Of a stretch of DNA of 64,000 nt, positions 34,616 through 45,139 are shown one piece after another (the first letter of the stretch is position 1; each line of letters opens with the position of its first letter). Where the stretch lies: contig JAMWET010005499.1 of the NCBI GenBank assembly GCA_024036415.1, forward strand, positions 124,001 to 188,000, in the 5' to 3' direction. The notes beneath the pieces were generated by a model. The model was not told the origin of the DNA, did not search any database, and worked only from the letters and a program-made list of their open reading frames with translations. Source of the stretch: Prochilodus magdalenae (Eukaryota > Chordata > Actinopteri > Characiformes > Prochilodontidae). The position numbers and the translations under genes are program-made.

Positions 34616-36707
34616 GATTTCATGCTGTACACACATCTTGTCTGCGTGACCCAAATTAAAACCTGAATGCGTGTTGAGCAGGTCAAGAGAAGTTTTGAGG
34701 ATGTATTTATGGAAAAGGGTTTACTAGTGATATTTAATGTTAGCCTAGAAGCTCCAGTACTAAACTAATCAAGCAGAATGTTGAAGCCAAATACATCTTG
34801 GCTGATCATCTGCATTCGGGCCAAGTGGAAAAAAGGGGGAAGTGGAAAACTCAGTATAAAAGTCAGTATAAATCAGAAAGCATTTCACGTCCACGCTGTG
34901 AAAAGCGGTTTTAGGTAGTCTAGGGGTTGAAGGGGCTGTTTTTGATCTATGGCAGGTGCCGAGGGTGGGATTGTGAGGTAAAACATGATATTATGGATAT
35001 TATTTTATTTCATATTTCCCCCCCACATGTTAGTGATATATGGATCAGTCTTCTAATATGAACTTGTTCATGTGGACTAAGACCAAATATTGCCTTATTC
35101 AGATACAATGAGGTGCATTAAACCCAAACCTGTTGCCTTAATGGCAAAAACAACATATGTGTCAGTATGGACAGCTCTTAAAGTTAAAAACTGGTATTCA
35201 GAGTTTAAACCAGCTGTGTGTAACTGCTCACCATGTAGCCAGGGATGCGTTAAAATACAGGGGTGTGGCTAAAACAATGCTCTACCTATAAACTAAAACT
35301 CTTTGTGTTTCCATAGACAAAAACGGAACTCGCAATAAATGTATATCTTGAACTCAGTAAGGACATAAGTATAATTACTTTATATACTGTATACACCTAA
35401 ATATATAATTTGTAAATATCTAACCTCTGAATACTTAATCGTTTTTTATTTGTTTGTTTTTTACTGTGTGAACTAATTTGGTACATGCCATATGATAATA
35501 TCTTTAACTATGCTTATTGTGACCATCAGTTATGCTTATTAGAAAAGAACAAAGTATTACGATTATCTGAGGTGGACTTTAAAAGCTTATTCAGTAATTC
35601 ATGTATTACTGAGTATAAAATAATTATGTTATGCAGTTATGAGAGAAAGCAAGTGAAGTGTACACCAACGTCCAGGCACATGCTGTGTATTATAACTGAC
35701 GTAGTCCATCAACACAAATGTCAGTTTTTCTGTGATATGATGTATAAAGTCGTGGGCAGCTTTGGGCTAGAATGCAATACATGTATATAAAGTAATTCAA
35801 GTATTTGTAGTCCCTTCCAAGGAATTCTTTTTCATGAATCGAGAGCTCTGTGGATTTTCTTAGTGCTATTGGAACGATTTTCTCATCTTCTATCCCACTG
35901 GTCCCATGAGAAGTGATGGAGAGAGAGGGGCCTCGTCCAGGCTGGGCCTCAGCTCACAACAGTGTTACCAAGGAAGGGAGCTGGAGCTCGCTCAAGTTTC
36001 TCTAGACTCTGCAGAGTGCTAAAGAAAAAAATCCTTACTGTTTCCTTTGGCAGCAGAGGGCTATTTTTTCTATTATTCCCAGAGAGAGAGAGAGGGAGAG
36101 AGAGACAGGGAGGGGGAAGCTGTCTCCTGACCCAGGGAGGGGGAAAGAAAGGGTCGCTCTGCTTTTCTACCCTTTCCTCTGCTGGATTTTCGGAAAAACC
36201 CTGGCTCTCTGCAGTCCGCACCCAGGTGCGCAGCTTTAAACCCAAACCTGCTCTCCCAGGATTAACGGCCGAAGCAACACAGTTCAGACCATGTGGGTTT
36301 TTTCCCCCATTCTGCAACAACAGCATCAGTTTATTAATGCTCATAACTGCCGCTCTGCAGTGGAGCTATGGAATGGAAAACTGCACCTACATTGGCATAG
36401 CGGAATATGAAGGGTTCAGTACACAGAACTCACCTACCATGGACCTCACCCACTGTTGTCACCTCATTCAAATACCAATCCAGAATTTGCTAATCCAACG
36501 CGGGATGGTAAAATGGGCCGATTGCAAAGTCCTAAACAATCGAGTTGAGACAACATATGAGTAACAGCAACAAAAATAGGTGGAGTTAACTACAGATCCA
36601 GGCTGTAAAGGGAGTGTCAATACATTTCATACCCTTCCCAAGGAACCAAACTCTCAATGAATATGGCTCATGCTCCTATTTAAATGTGGAGGAATTTGGC
36701 TTATTTA
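34616..36707. other. non-coding; GA-rich patch and long chance frames at 35949-36564
   Basis: Frames of 200 codons (+, 35962-36564, GTG start) and 131 codons (-, 35949-36344) face each other over a stretch with 'gagagagagagagggagaga' near 36082. The purine-rich patch depletes stop codons, and neither frame has a domain. I do not call a gene. The rest is AT-rich unique DNA. Confidence 0.35.
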
Positions 36708-37090
36708 CCAGCTTTTTAATCTCATATTCCGTTCCACCTTATACGCTGTAGCTTAGGTGGAACAGAAGAAGGCCAACCTCAGTTCCCACACATATTTATC
36801 AAGATCCAGAATGTAAATTCAGAGTTGGTAGTTTGCTTTGCATGTTTCCTTCCTCACTCAGTGTTTAAGACTGAGGAGCCACATGTAGGTAGCAGCCATG
36901 CTGTGTGATTGTATCCACTATTTACCCATTGAAGCAGTTCATCTTTCATAGTTTCTTAGTGACCTTTGCAGTGTCCAGCTGTAAACCAGTTGATCAGAGC
37001 TGAGTTCTTCACATTATTCATGAGCTCACCAAAAAAGTGAAACAGCTTGTTTCATTCTAGGTTCACATCAAAGGGGAATTTTCACCCTGA
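36708..37090 (+). repeat. dispersed repeat H, copy 2
   Basis: Partner of 24818-25395: 'agctttttaatctcat', 'gtagcagccatgctgtgtga', 'gctgtaaaccagttgatcag' and 'gaaacagcttgtttcattct' occur in the same order. Confidence 0.75.
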
Positions 37091-37164
37091 CCAGAGTCAC
37101 TTACCTTCTCAGTAGACATCAGAAAACAGTTTGAAATGCTGATTAAATCCTTTCTATGGCATCT

Positions 37165-37275
37165 TTACAGCAGTGTTTCTCAACCCTGCACCCGCCTAGC
37201 CCACTGCCCGGCACATTTCCTACTTTAACCCAATACTGGACTGATAATTAGCTGTTTAGTGGAAGGACAGATTCA
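37165..37275. repeat. dispersed repeat K fragment
   Basis: 'gtgtttctcaaccctgcacc' and 'ctgataattagctgtttagt' resemble a common teleost repeat; a related fragment is at 51351-51485. Short and diverged. Confidence 0.4.
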
Positions 37276-37360
37276 GCATCATCTAGAGGAGTAAACAGTA
37301 AGACATTGGACTTTAAAATTCAATGATTTAAAGATAAAAGTCCAGGTGTATACTCAAGTG

Positions 37361-38300
37361 CAGATACACTAACACATTACACTTACTGAGTTACTGTACA
37401 CCAACACACTACTTACAGAACACTAAGACATTACACTTACTGAGTTACTGTACACCAACACACTACTTACAGCACACTAACACATTACACTTACTGAGTT
37501 ACTGTACACCAACACACTACTTACAGCACACTAACACATTACACTTACTGAGTTACTGTACACCAACACACTACTTACAGTACACTAACACATTGCACTT
37601 ACTGAGTTACTGCACACCAACACGCTACTTACAGTACACTAACATATTACACTTACCGAGTTACTGTACACCAACACACTACTTACAGCACACTAACGCA
37701 TTACACTTACTGAGTTACTGTACACCAACACACTACTTACAGAACACTAACACATTACACTTACTGAGTTACTGTACACCAACACACTACTTACAGCACA
37801 CTAACGCATTACACTTACTGAGTTACTGTACACCAACACACTACTTACAGAACACTAACACATTACACTTACTGAGTTACTGTACACCAACACGCTACTT
37901 ACAGAACACTAACACATTACACTTACTGAGTTACTGTACACCAACACGCTACTTACAGAACACTAACACATTACACTTACTGAGTTACTGTACACCTACA
38001 CACTACTTACAGCACACTAACGCATTACGCTTACTGAGTTACTGTACACCAACACACTACTTACAGTACACTAACACATTACACTTACTGAGTTACTGCA
38101 CACCAACACACTACTTACAGTACACTAACGCATTACACTTACTGAGTTACTGTACACCAACACACTACTTACAGTACACTAACACATTACACTTACTGAG
38201 TTACTGTACACCAACACACTACTTACAGTACACTAACACATTACACTTACTGAGTTACTGTACACCAACACACTACTTACAGCACACTAACACATCACCA
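37361..38300. repeat. 54-bp minisatellite, about 17 units, open in one frame
   Basis: Tandem array of period 54 bp with unit landmarks 'cattacacttactgagttac', 'tgtacaccaacacactactt' and 'acag.acactaac'. Units are highly similar and differ at a few positions (a/c/t after 'cag'; aacac or aacgc). Because 54 is a multiple of 3 and one plus-strand phase lacks stops, a frame of about 1 kb is open across the whole array, from a stop at 37335 to 38363. It repeats an 18-residue unit containing LLSYCTPTHYLQ. There is no good start or flanking exon evidence, so I call a minisatellite, not a protein. Confidence 0.96.
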
Positions 38301-38835
38301 CAGGAGATTACTTGCATTATAAAATACACATATAAAAACTATGCAACCAACTTCTATGTCTGAACTTTGGAGGTGTGGAAAACCGTGCCTGCAGACCTTT
38401 TTGAAAAACCAAAAGCAAATCTCCTAATTGGAAGACTGGAATCTGTAATGAAGACCGAGGCTGTATATGAATATTGATGTTCATATTGAGTAGTTAAGGC
38501 CCCTAAGTGAACATTAACCTCTGCTTTGACTGAAAATGAAAGAAACGAGGATGGAATAATATAAACATTCACAATGTTCACATATTGTAGTGGGTTTCTG
38601 GACTAGAGGGGTTAATTATTGTTTAGATATGTGTGTATATAAATATATATTTGCGTATTTATATATAGATATATGAGAACTGTATTGTTCAGGGGAGAAA
38701 GCTCTTCTCCTAATGTATCACACTAAAACACCCTTCCTGGTCTCCTGTGTCCGTCTCAGTAAAGAAAGACAATGAGAGGCAATCGTTCCTGAGATTCCCC
38801 CCTCACAGCCTCCACAAGCATTCCTGCCTCCTTCC
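38301..38835. other. non-coding, nothing recognised
   Basis: Flank between the minisatellite and the pyrimidine tract. Contains an AT patch near 38625-38672. Confidence 0.4.
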
Positions 38836-40018
38836 CCAGCCTTTTCTCTCTCTCTCTCCCTCTCCCTCTCCACCTCAGCACCTCTCTCCCGCGCCTGACT
38901 GCTGCTTAACTCGGCTCCACTCTCGCAACACAGCTCAGCAACGAGAGCACACAATTATCCTCAATATCTGTCACTCACATGACAGCACAGCCTCGGCCCG
39001 CCACGCTTCAGCACACGCAGGTGGGAGAACAAAGAAGATCCAGCTTTTACCAAACTCTCCCTCTGTCTCGCCCTCATTCTCTATCACTCTCTCTCTCTCT
39101 CCCTCATTCCCTACCTCCCCTTCTCTCGCTGCCTTCTGTCTGTCTCTCTGTACTCTTCCTGCTTCTCTCCCTCATTCTCTACCAACCCTCTCTCTTGTTC
39201 CTTCTGCATTCTGTCTCTCTCTCTATACTCTTCCTGCCCCATCTCTCTTTCTGTTTCTCTCCTGTTTTTTGCCTCAGTCTCGTTCTTCTCCTTTCTGTAT
39301 CTCTCTCTCCTTCTGCTTTTTGCCTCTATCTTGTTCCTTCTCCATTGTGTCTATTTCTCTATTCTGTATTTCTTGTTCTGTTTCTCTCTCTCCTCATGTT
39401 CGTCTATCCTTCTGACTCTCTGTCCTTACGTCTTCTGTTAGTCGTTCTATACTGTTTTTCTCTTCCTTCTCTGTTTCTCTTTTTCTGCTTCCTGCATCTC
39501 TTTCTCTCATCTCTTTCATGCACTCTCCTTCTACCTTCTCTCTCCTTCTCGTTTTTTTTCTCTCTCTTTATGCCTTCCTTGTCTCTAACCTCATCTGTTT
39601 CTTTCTTTCCTTGTCTAACTCCCTTTTTCTTTCTGTTTTCTGTCTTTCATCTTTCTCCTCCCTCTGCTTTTCTCTCTCACAAACCACCTCTCACCTCTCT
39701 CCTGTCTTTTTTCCCTCTGTAACTCTCATTCTCCTTCACTCTCTCTTCTTTTTCTGTTTTTCCCTTTCTGTTTTTTTTCCTTCATGCTCTCCACTTTCTG
39801 TCTTTCACTCGTCTTTGTGTTTCTCTGTCCTTTCTTTTTTGCTCTCTGTCTCTCCCCTTCTCACCTGCTACTCTTTCTGCATCTTCTCTCTCACGTTCTC
39901 CCTCTTCTTTCTGTCTTATTCTTTCTTTCCCCTCCACTCAATTCTGTCTTTTTCCTCTTCCTGTTTCTTGATCTCTCTCTTTCCCCTTCTCTCTGCGCTG
40001 TCTCTCTCTCCTCATTAC
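38836..40018. repeat. long polypyrimidine (CT-rich) tract
   Basis: About 1.2 kb in which the plus strand is overwhelmingly C and T, with 'ctctctctctctccctc'-type runs interrupted by 'ttctgt' and 'tcttttt' variants; purines become common only at about 38890-39040. Several overlapping plus-strand frames of 100-250 codons made of S, L, F and P occur in different phases, as stop-poor pyrimidine DNA gives. Not coding. Confidence 0.93.
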
Positions 40019-40034
40019 CTGCCAATTTGTATGC

Positions 40035-40201
40035 AGGCTGTCAAAGAGAAAGGGATAGAAGAGAAAAGATAGAAAAAGAAGAAGTGAGGTAAACAACATT
40101 TGTGTTTGTGTCCGCTTAAAGTGGGTGGCATGGAGGAAGAGACAGACCAAAGATGGGAAGAGAGAGAGGCTGATAGCGAGAGAAACAGATAGTGTGTGTT
40201 T

Positions 40202-40278
<77 letters not shown>
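40035..40278. repeat. polypurine region with (GA)n
   Basis: Directly after the pyrimidine tract the plus strand switches to purine: 'gaaaagatagaaaaagaaga' near 40060, then an almost pure (GA)n run at 40201-40278. The minus-strand frames of S-L repeats come from the same run. Confidence 0.95.
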
Positions 40279-40281
<3 letters not shown>

Positions 40282-40537
40282 AGCTTATGAACATCTTTCA
40301 TGTGTGATATTTGAACACTCAGCTCAAACGTTACTTCTGTGTCATATAGCTGGCTAGCTAACTGCTGGACCTGCTGGACGTGCTCCTGAAACTGAGATAA
40401 CACAGTCTCCCATTAGGAGTTGGATGGGACACATTTTTGGACTCTAGGAAGGAATTTCTAAAATAAACCATGAGCCATGAAGCTGCAGTAATAGTAGAGC
40501 AGTACGCTAACATTTCGGCTTACTCCTACAGTTAAGG
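40279..40537. other. non-coding, nothing recognised
   Basis: Short unique stretch with a 'ggacctgctggacgtgct' internal repeat. Confidence 0.4.
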
Positions 40538-40640
40538 TGGACTGCTAGCCATCATGCTGAAGTGGGAACCTACAACAGGTGGCTAACGCTAGTAGGACAC
40601 AGGAGTCTAGCTACACTACAAGCTATGTTGTAAAAAAAAC
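40538..40640 (+). repeat. dispersed repeat J, copy 2
   Basis: Partner of 32190-32310: 'ggactgctagccatcatgct', 'gctagtaggacacagga' and 'agctacactacaagctatgt'. Confidence 0.75.
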
Positions 40641-40796
40641 CTTCATAAGAAGTTGCTTCATAATCAGCAACTTTGGAATAACTTTTTTTGGAAAAACTAA
40701 ACTATTTTCTCCATGTATTAGCTGCTTATCACAGCAGCAGGATGGCAGCCACTTTATGTTAGGGATAGGAACACAAGTAGCTGACCTATAGAAATA

Positions 40797-41413
40797 CATT
40801 TATCATCAAAAGAATAGTTGCACCCAGAATGAAGTCTTAGATTGCAATGCTATTAAGAAGGAATGTCAAGGTTACCAGGAACAATAAATGATGACGGTTC
40901 CTTATGGTGTCCTGTGAAAATCCATCCCATGCAGCTTAAATATTCTCACACAGTTCCTGCAGATTTTGTGATAGGGGTGGAGGTGGAGTGACACCAGGTC
41001 TTCCGGACATGTGACACTTGACAAACTGTTCACCTACCGCTAACTACCTTGCCTCCACACATGGAGTCCTGGGTCGTCTCCATCAAGACAAAAGTGAGAC
41101 TCATCACTGAAGAAATGAAGGGCAGTCATCGTAAGTCTTGGGCTGCAGTCTGCAGGCATGTAGTCTTGGGTCGTACAGCCGTCTGCCAATGTTGCTGGCA
41201 CTACCAGGATGACACCACTACCACTGTTCACTGAATGTCCATAGTCGTGGCTGTTGGGTCAGTCAGGTACAGCGATGAGGCCCATTCTTGCTTACATCAC
41301 ATGCACTCCTGAGTGTGAAACTTGAATCATATGCATGTCTCAATTTCAAACCTACCCACCAAGTGGATTCCTTTTGACTGCAACTATTTGTGCAACTGTT
41401 CTTTTGAAAAGTG
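40797..41413 (-). mobile_element. Tc1-A copy 9, both termini present
   Basis: The 3' terminus 'tatcatcaaaagaatagttg' lies at the left; the 5' terminus runs from 'ttttgactgcaactatttg' to 'tcttttgaaaagtg' before TA at 41414. Carries the C-terminal block, the shared deletion junction ('ggagtgacaccaggtcttcc'), the DDQ-type region and the leader. The block between 'aataaatgatga' and 'cggttccttatgg' is also lost. Confidence 0.9.
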
Positions 41414-42743
41414 TAGCTATGATTGGTACTTTGGCAGATTTGACATCACCTGTTCCAAATTCAGTCCCACCTATCTTATATCAAACTGAACGAAACAGCA
41501 AAAGAAACGACAGAAAATACCAACATCACTCATTTTCTGACAGTTCATATTAAAACATGGACAATGGCTATAAGAAAATAACAACGAGTAGACAGAAGTG
41601 AAGCCCCGCCACACGCGGCATCCTACTGGGTAGGGCATGGATATGTCAGAGAATGCTTTGTCAAAAGATCAAATCTAGTGAACTTTAACAGACAGAGGAA
41701 GAAGCCTTGGCATTAGCATATTAATCTCATTAAACTCAAACGTCCCGGTAAACGCAGCCTGAGACTGGTTTCAACATAGTTCTCACAACTGCTCCTTTTC
41801 TGCCGTGTTTACTACACGAGCATGCACTAGCTGCTTGAGCTGGCTCCCCGTATCCAACAGGGCTAGTGAAACAGACAGTGCTCCTGCGAGCCTTTATTCA
41901 TTAATGGTGGCTTTTGTTCCTGTAAACAGCATGAATATTTAAGGCAGCCTGAGATTCCCTCCTGGCTAATGAATGCGTCTGAGCTGGAGCACCAGGCTCT
42001 TGGGGGTTTGCTTGGCCGCTGAGGCCTGTTGCTAAGCGCGCATCCAGCATGTACCTTCTCTTTCATGAGGAGTGCTGTTCTGCACCACCGGTCTGCACTG
42101 ACACCCTCACAAACACACTCAGCACGCACACACATGCGAGATACTGACAGTGCGCCCCTGGTGGGATCGCTCCACCGGGAGGGTAAAGACATGTAGCTAT
42201 GACACCTCACATCGCCTGACACTGCTACGATCTGCATTTGCACTGTAAAACACAAAAGATGGCAGAGAGACATACTAAAGATCTGACATCCTGGTTAGCT
42301 GGTCTCACCTCATTAGATCATATATGACTATAGGCTATATCTACAGGCTACTGGATACAACACTTCACTACCTAAAAATATATGTTGATCATTGTGTAAG
42401 CATTTGCACCTTCGTGCATATCGTCGCTGTCCAATGAAAACCATGTATCTCCATTTTTGTCCATTTTTACTTTTATGCATCATTTGACCACAGCTGCTGC
42501 CGTTTACACTGTGTGAGAATCTCATGATAAATGGACCCACAGAAACAGCCCAAAAGTGTTTGGAAAGACGTCTGGTTCCATTGACGTCCATTCAAATGAA
42601 ATGAGGTTTTTGGCCTCTCCTGTAAAGTTGCCATTTTGAGATACTTGTTTTTCTTTGGACAGTGGCGATATAATAAAGCCTTTAAATACACACTAGTCAT
42701 TTTTCAGCCTTGTGGAAAAACACAGAAGCCTACACACTACATA
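41414..42743. other. non-coding; complex block 41690-42250
   Basis: 41690-42250 is repeat-free with 'cattagcatattaatctcat' and 'cattcattaatggtggcttt', dense in homeodomain-type TAAT cores. A 136-codon minus frame (41863-42273) covers it but shows no domain. Candidate conserved non-coding element. Confidence 0.35.
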
Positions 42744-43444
42744 CACACTCATGATCAAAAGAATGGTTTCACAAAAAGTTGCACCCTGAAGGAATCAACC
42801 TACAGTTTCACTTGGTGACAATTGTAAGAATGATTCAAGTTTCATGCTCGGCCGTGCATGTGGCGTAAGCAAGGATGCGTCTTATCAATGTTCCTGACTG
42901 ACTCAATAGCCACAACCACAGCAAGCAGTGATGCCCACTATGAGTCATCTTGTTAGTGCCAGCACAATTGGCAGATACACGCACAGGACATGCACCATGT
43001 CAATGTCACCAAAGACTGCAAGTCTCCGCTTAGTGGAGACAACTAACAAATCTGTGTGGAGGCACCACTGTCAGCACCAAGCTGAACAGTTTGTTGTCAC
43101 ATGTCACATGTGCAGAAGGCCTGTTGTCATCTACACTCCAACCCTACTACAAAATCTGCAGGAACTGTGTGAGGATATTCAAGCTGCATGGGATGGATAA
43201 TCACAGGACAGCATTAGGAACATCTACAGCTCCATGCTGAGACATCTGATGTTGTGTTAGCAAACATGGCGGCCTGATACCATACTAAAACACTACTTCT
43301 GTATGTGGAGCTCAATAAATATTGCCCAAATCAGTCTACATTTATCATCATTTATTGTTCCTGGTAACCTTTATATTTCTTCCCAGTAGCACTGCAATCC
43401 CACACTTCCAGCTGGGTGCAGCTATTCTTTTGATGATGAGTGTG
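42744..43444 (+). mobile_element. Tc1-A copy 10, both termini and in-frame fusion
   Basis: The left terminus 'cactcatgatcaaaagaatg' is preceded by TA; the right terminus is 'gctattcttttgatgatgag'. A 90-codon frame (42928-43200) reads through MSHLVSAST, VWRHHCQHQAEQFVVT and then LLQNLQELCEDIQAAWDG, joining the region after the first catalytic Asp to the C-terminus without a frameshift. The second Asp and Glu are missing. Confidence 0.92.
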
Positions 43445-43794
43445 TCAAGTTTTTGTTCAGTGTTTAGGGTGCTGAACCATTTTTTCTAGAGTTCTGTTTT
43501 TCTGCCTTTTATGATTTCCCATGCATTCAGTGATGCTGAGGTCTGGGCTCTGAAGTGGTAAGCAGTTTCTTTGTTTGCCTTGAAAACTTTCTTTTCTTAA
43601 TAATGACTTTTTGACAGCTACACTGAGCCATAGTAAGAGTAATTTTCTCATACTCATATTTTTTTTTTCCTTCAGGTCTGAAGCATCAGTGGCGCTAAAT
43701 TTTCTCCTCTCTCTCAATAAGATGATGAAGATTTGGATTGTAAATAAACTAGCCCCACACAAAAAATAAAATAAAATAAACAGCAAATTGTTTT
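43445..43794. other. non-coding, nothing recognised
   Basis: AT-rich flank. The 121-codon minus frame (43457-43822) has no recognised domain and extends into the 77-bp repeat. Confidence 0.35.
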
Positions 43795-43985
43795 GGATGC
43801 CGGTATACTGATCAAGCAGCAAAGGAAGATAATATGCTGGTCACCAGCAAAAGCAGCAGATGTTCAAGTTTGGATGCTGGTATACTGGTCTATCAGTACT
43901 GGAAGTTAATATACTGGTCAGCAGCAAAACCAGCAGATGCTGTGTTTTAAATAGTGGTGTGCTGTCCAGCCAGCAATAGAAAACT
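43795..43985 (+). repeat. 77-bp tandem repeat, about 2.5 units
   Basis: Units begin 'ggatgccggtatactgatc' (43795) and 'ggatgctggtatactggtc' (43872); a partial third unit begins near 43949. Each holds 'ccagcagatg' near its end. Related single-copy sequence lies at 16556-16680. Confidence 0.75.
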
Positions 43986-44070
43986 GCAGCAAGAGGATCA
44001 CAGATTATCACTGAAGAATAAGCCATTGTGTTTACATGCTTTCAATGACTTTAATTATTTACAAATACTT

Positions 44071-44101
<31 letters not shown>

Positions 44102-44817
44102 GTTGTGTAAAATCCCATTGTCCAAAGATGCTGCTATGCATCACTGATTTGTGTATTCTACAGAATCTCCTTCGAATACGGTTAAGGGCTTTGCTTACAA
44201 GCTGTAGATGTGAACCACATGCTGTTTCACAGATTGAGAGAAAGAAAGAGAGAAAGGTCTCGGCCTCAGTCCAGACAGACACTCATAAACGAGCTCTGCA
44301 TCTCTGAGAGCAATTGGTCCACAGGGAGAGATTGGTGAATTTCTGGCGGAGCACACACACCAGATCTGACCGTGCTTGTTTTCTTTTCCCACCTGTATTC
44401 TGGCAAATCCCCCGCCTCTTGCATTGGGAGTGGCTGACTCGCACCGAACGGTATGAATCAACAGTCAATCCTAACACAGGAAGCGAAATATTGCTGTGCC
44501 GTCATGGTGCTGGAGGCAGGAACTGTCGGAATACAGGTGCGAAAATACCAAAAATGGCTTCCCTGCCTCTAGCGGCCTCCCAGCTGTTGTCAATTACTGC
44601 CACTTTAACAGCGCGTAAAACACTAACGCTGGTGAGGCCTTAGTGCTTTTCTCTGCTTTATCTGACTGCAGTTCGGCTATTAGCTGAGCCAACAGGGCCA
44701 CATCACGGACCGATCTACCAAATTAAAGTCTCTACAGGTGAGGTGTCCAGTCTTATCCCATGAAGAGCTGGTGTGGCTTGGGGGTTTTACTCCAACAATG
44801 CAGGAGCCCACAAAATA
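43986..44817. other. non-coding with (ATT)n
   Basis: A perfect (TTA)n run of about 30 bp lies at 44072-44101. Frames at 44195-44643 overlap on both strands with no domain. Composition is mixed at 44300-44650. Confidence 0.35.
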
Positions 44818-45139
44818 CACTCTTCGTCAAAAGAATCGTAGTTGCACTCAGAAAGAAACACACCGACGGAAAAGAAACATGGTGGGTAGGTTTGAAATTG
44901 TGAGACATGCGAATGATTCAAGTTTTCACTGGTCTCGTCTGTGATGTGTGCAAGGACCTTGGCTGAGCCCACAGCCACGATTGTGGAAATTCAGCGAGCA
45001 GTGATGCCCTCCATGAGTCATCCTGTTAGTACCAGCACTATTGGTACTAGTCTGACTTTTTGTCCTGGTGGAGACGACTGTGTGGAATCCATGTGTGGAG
45101 GCACCCTGTTCAATGCCAAGAATAATGATTTGTTGTCAT

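Noticed and set aside
35962..36564. 200-codon plus-strand frame, with a 131-codon frame opposite
   Set aside because: GTG start, purine-rich patch lacking stops, opposing frame of similar length, and no recognisable domain or splice structure.
37361..38300. A CRISPR-like array
   Set aside because: Units are contiguous and near-identical without unique spacers, and the genome is eukaryotic.
37593..38363. A 256-codon repetitive 'protein'
   Set aside because: It is the translation of a 54-bp minisatellite; the period is a multiple of three, so the frame stays open automatically, and the called start is a TTG inside the array.
38747..40072. Several overlapping 100-250-codon serine/leucine/phenylalanine-rich frames
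   Set aside because: They lie in three phases of one polypyrimidine tract where stop codons are rare; no domain, and no one phase is favoured.
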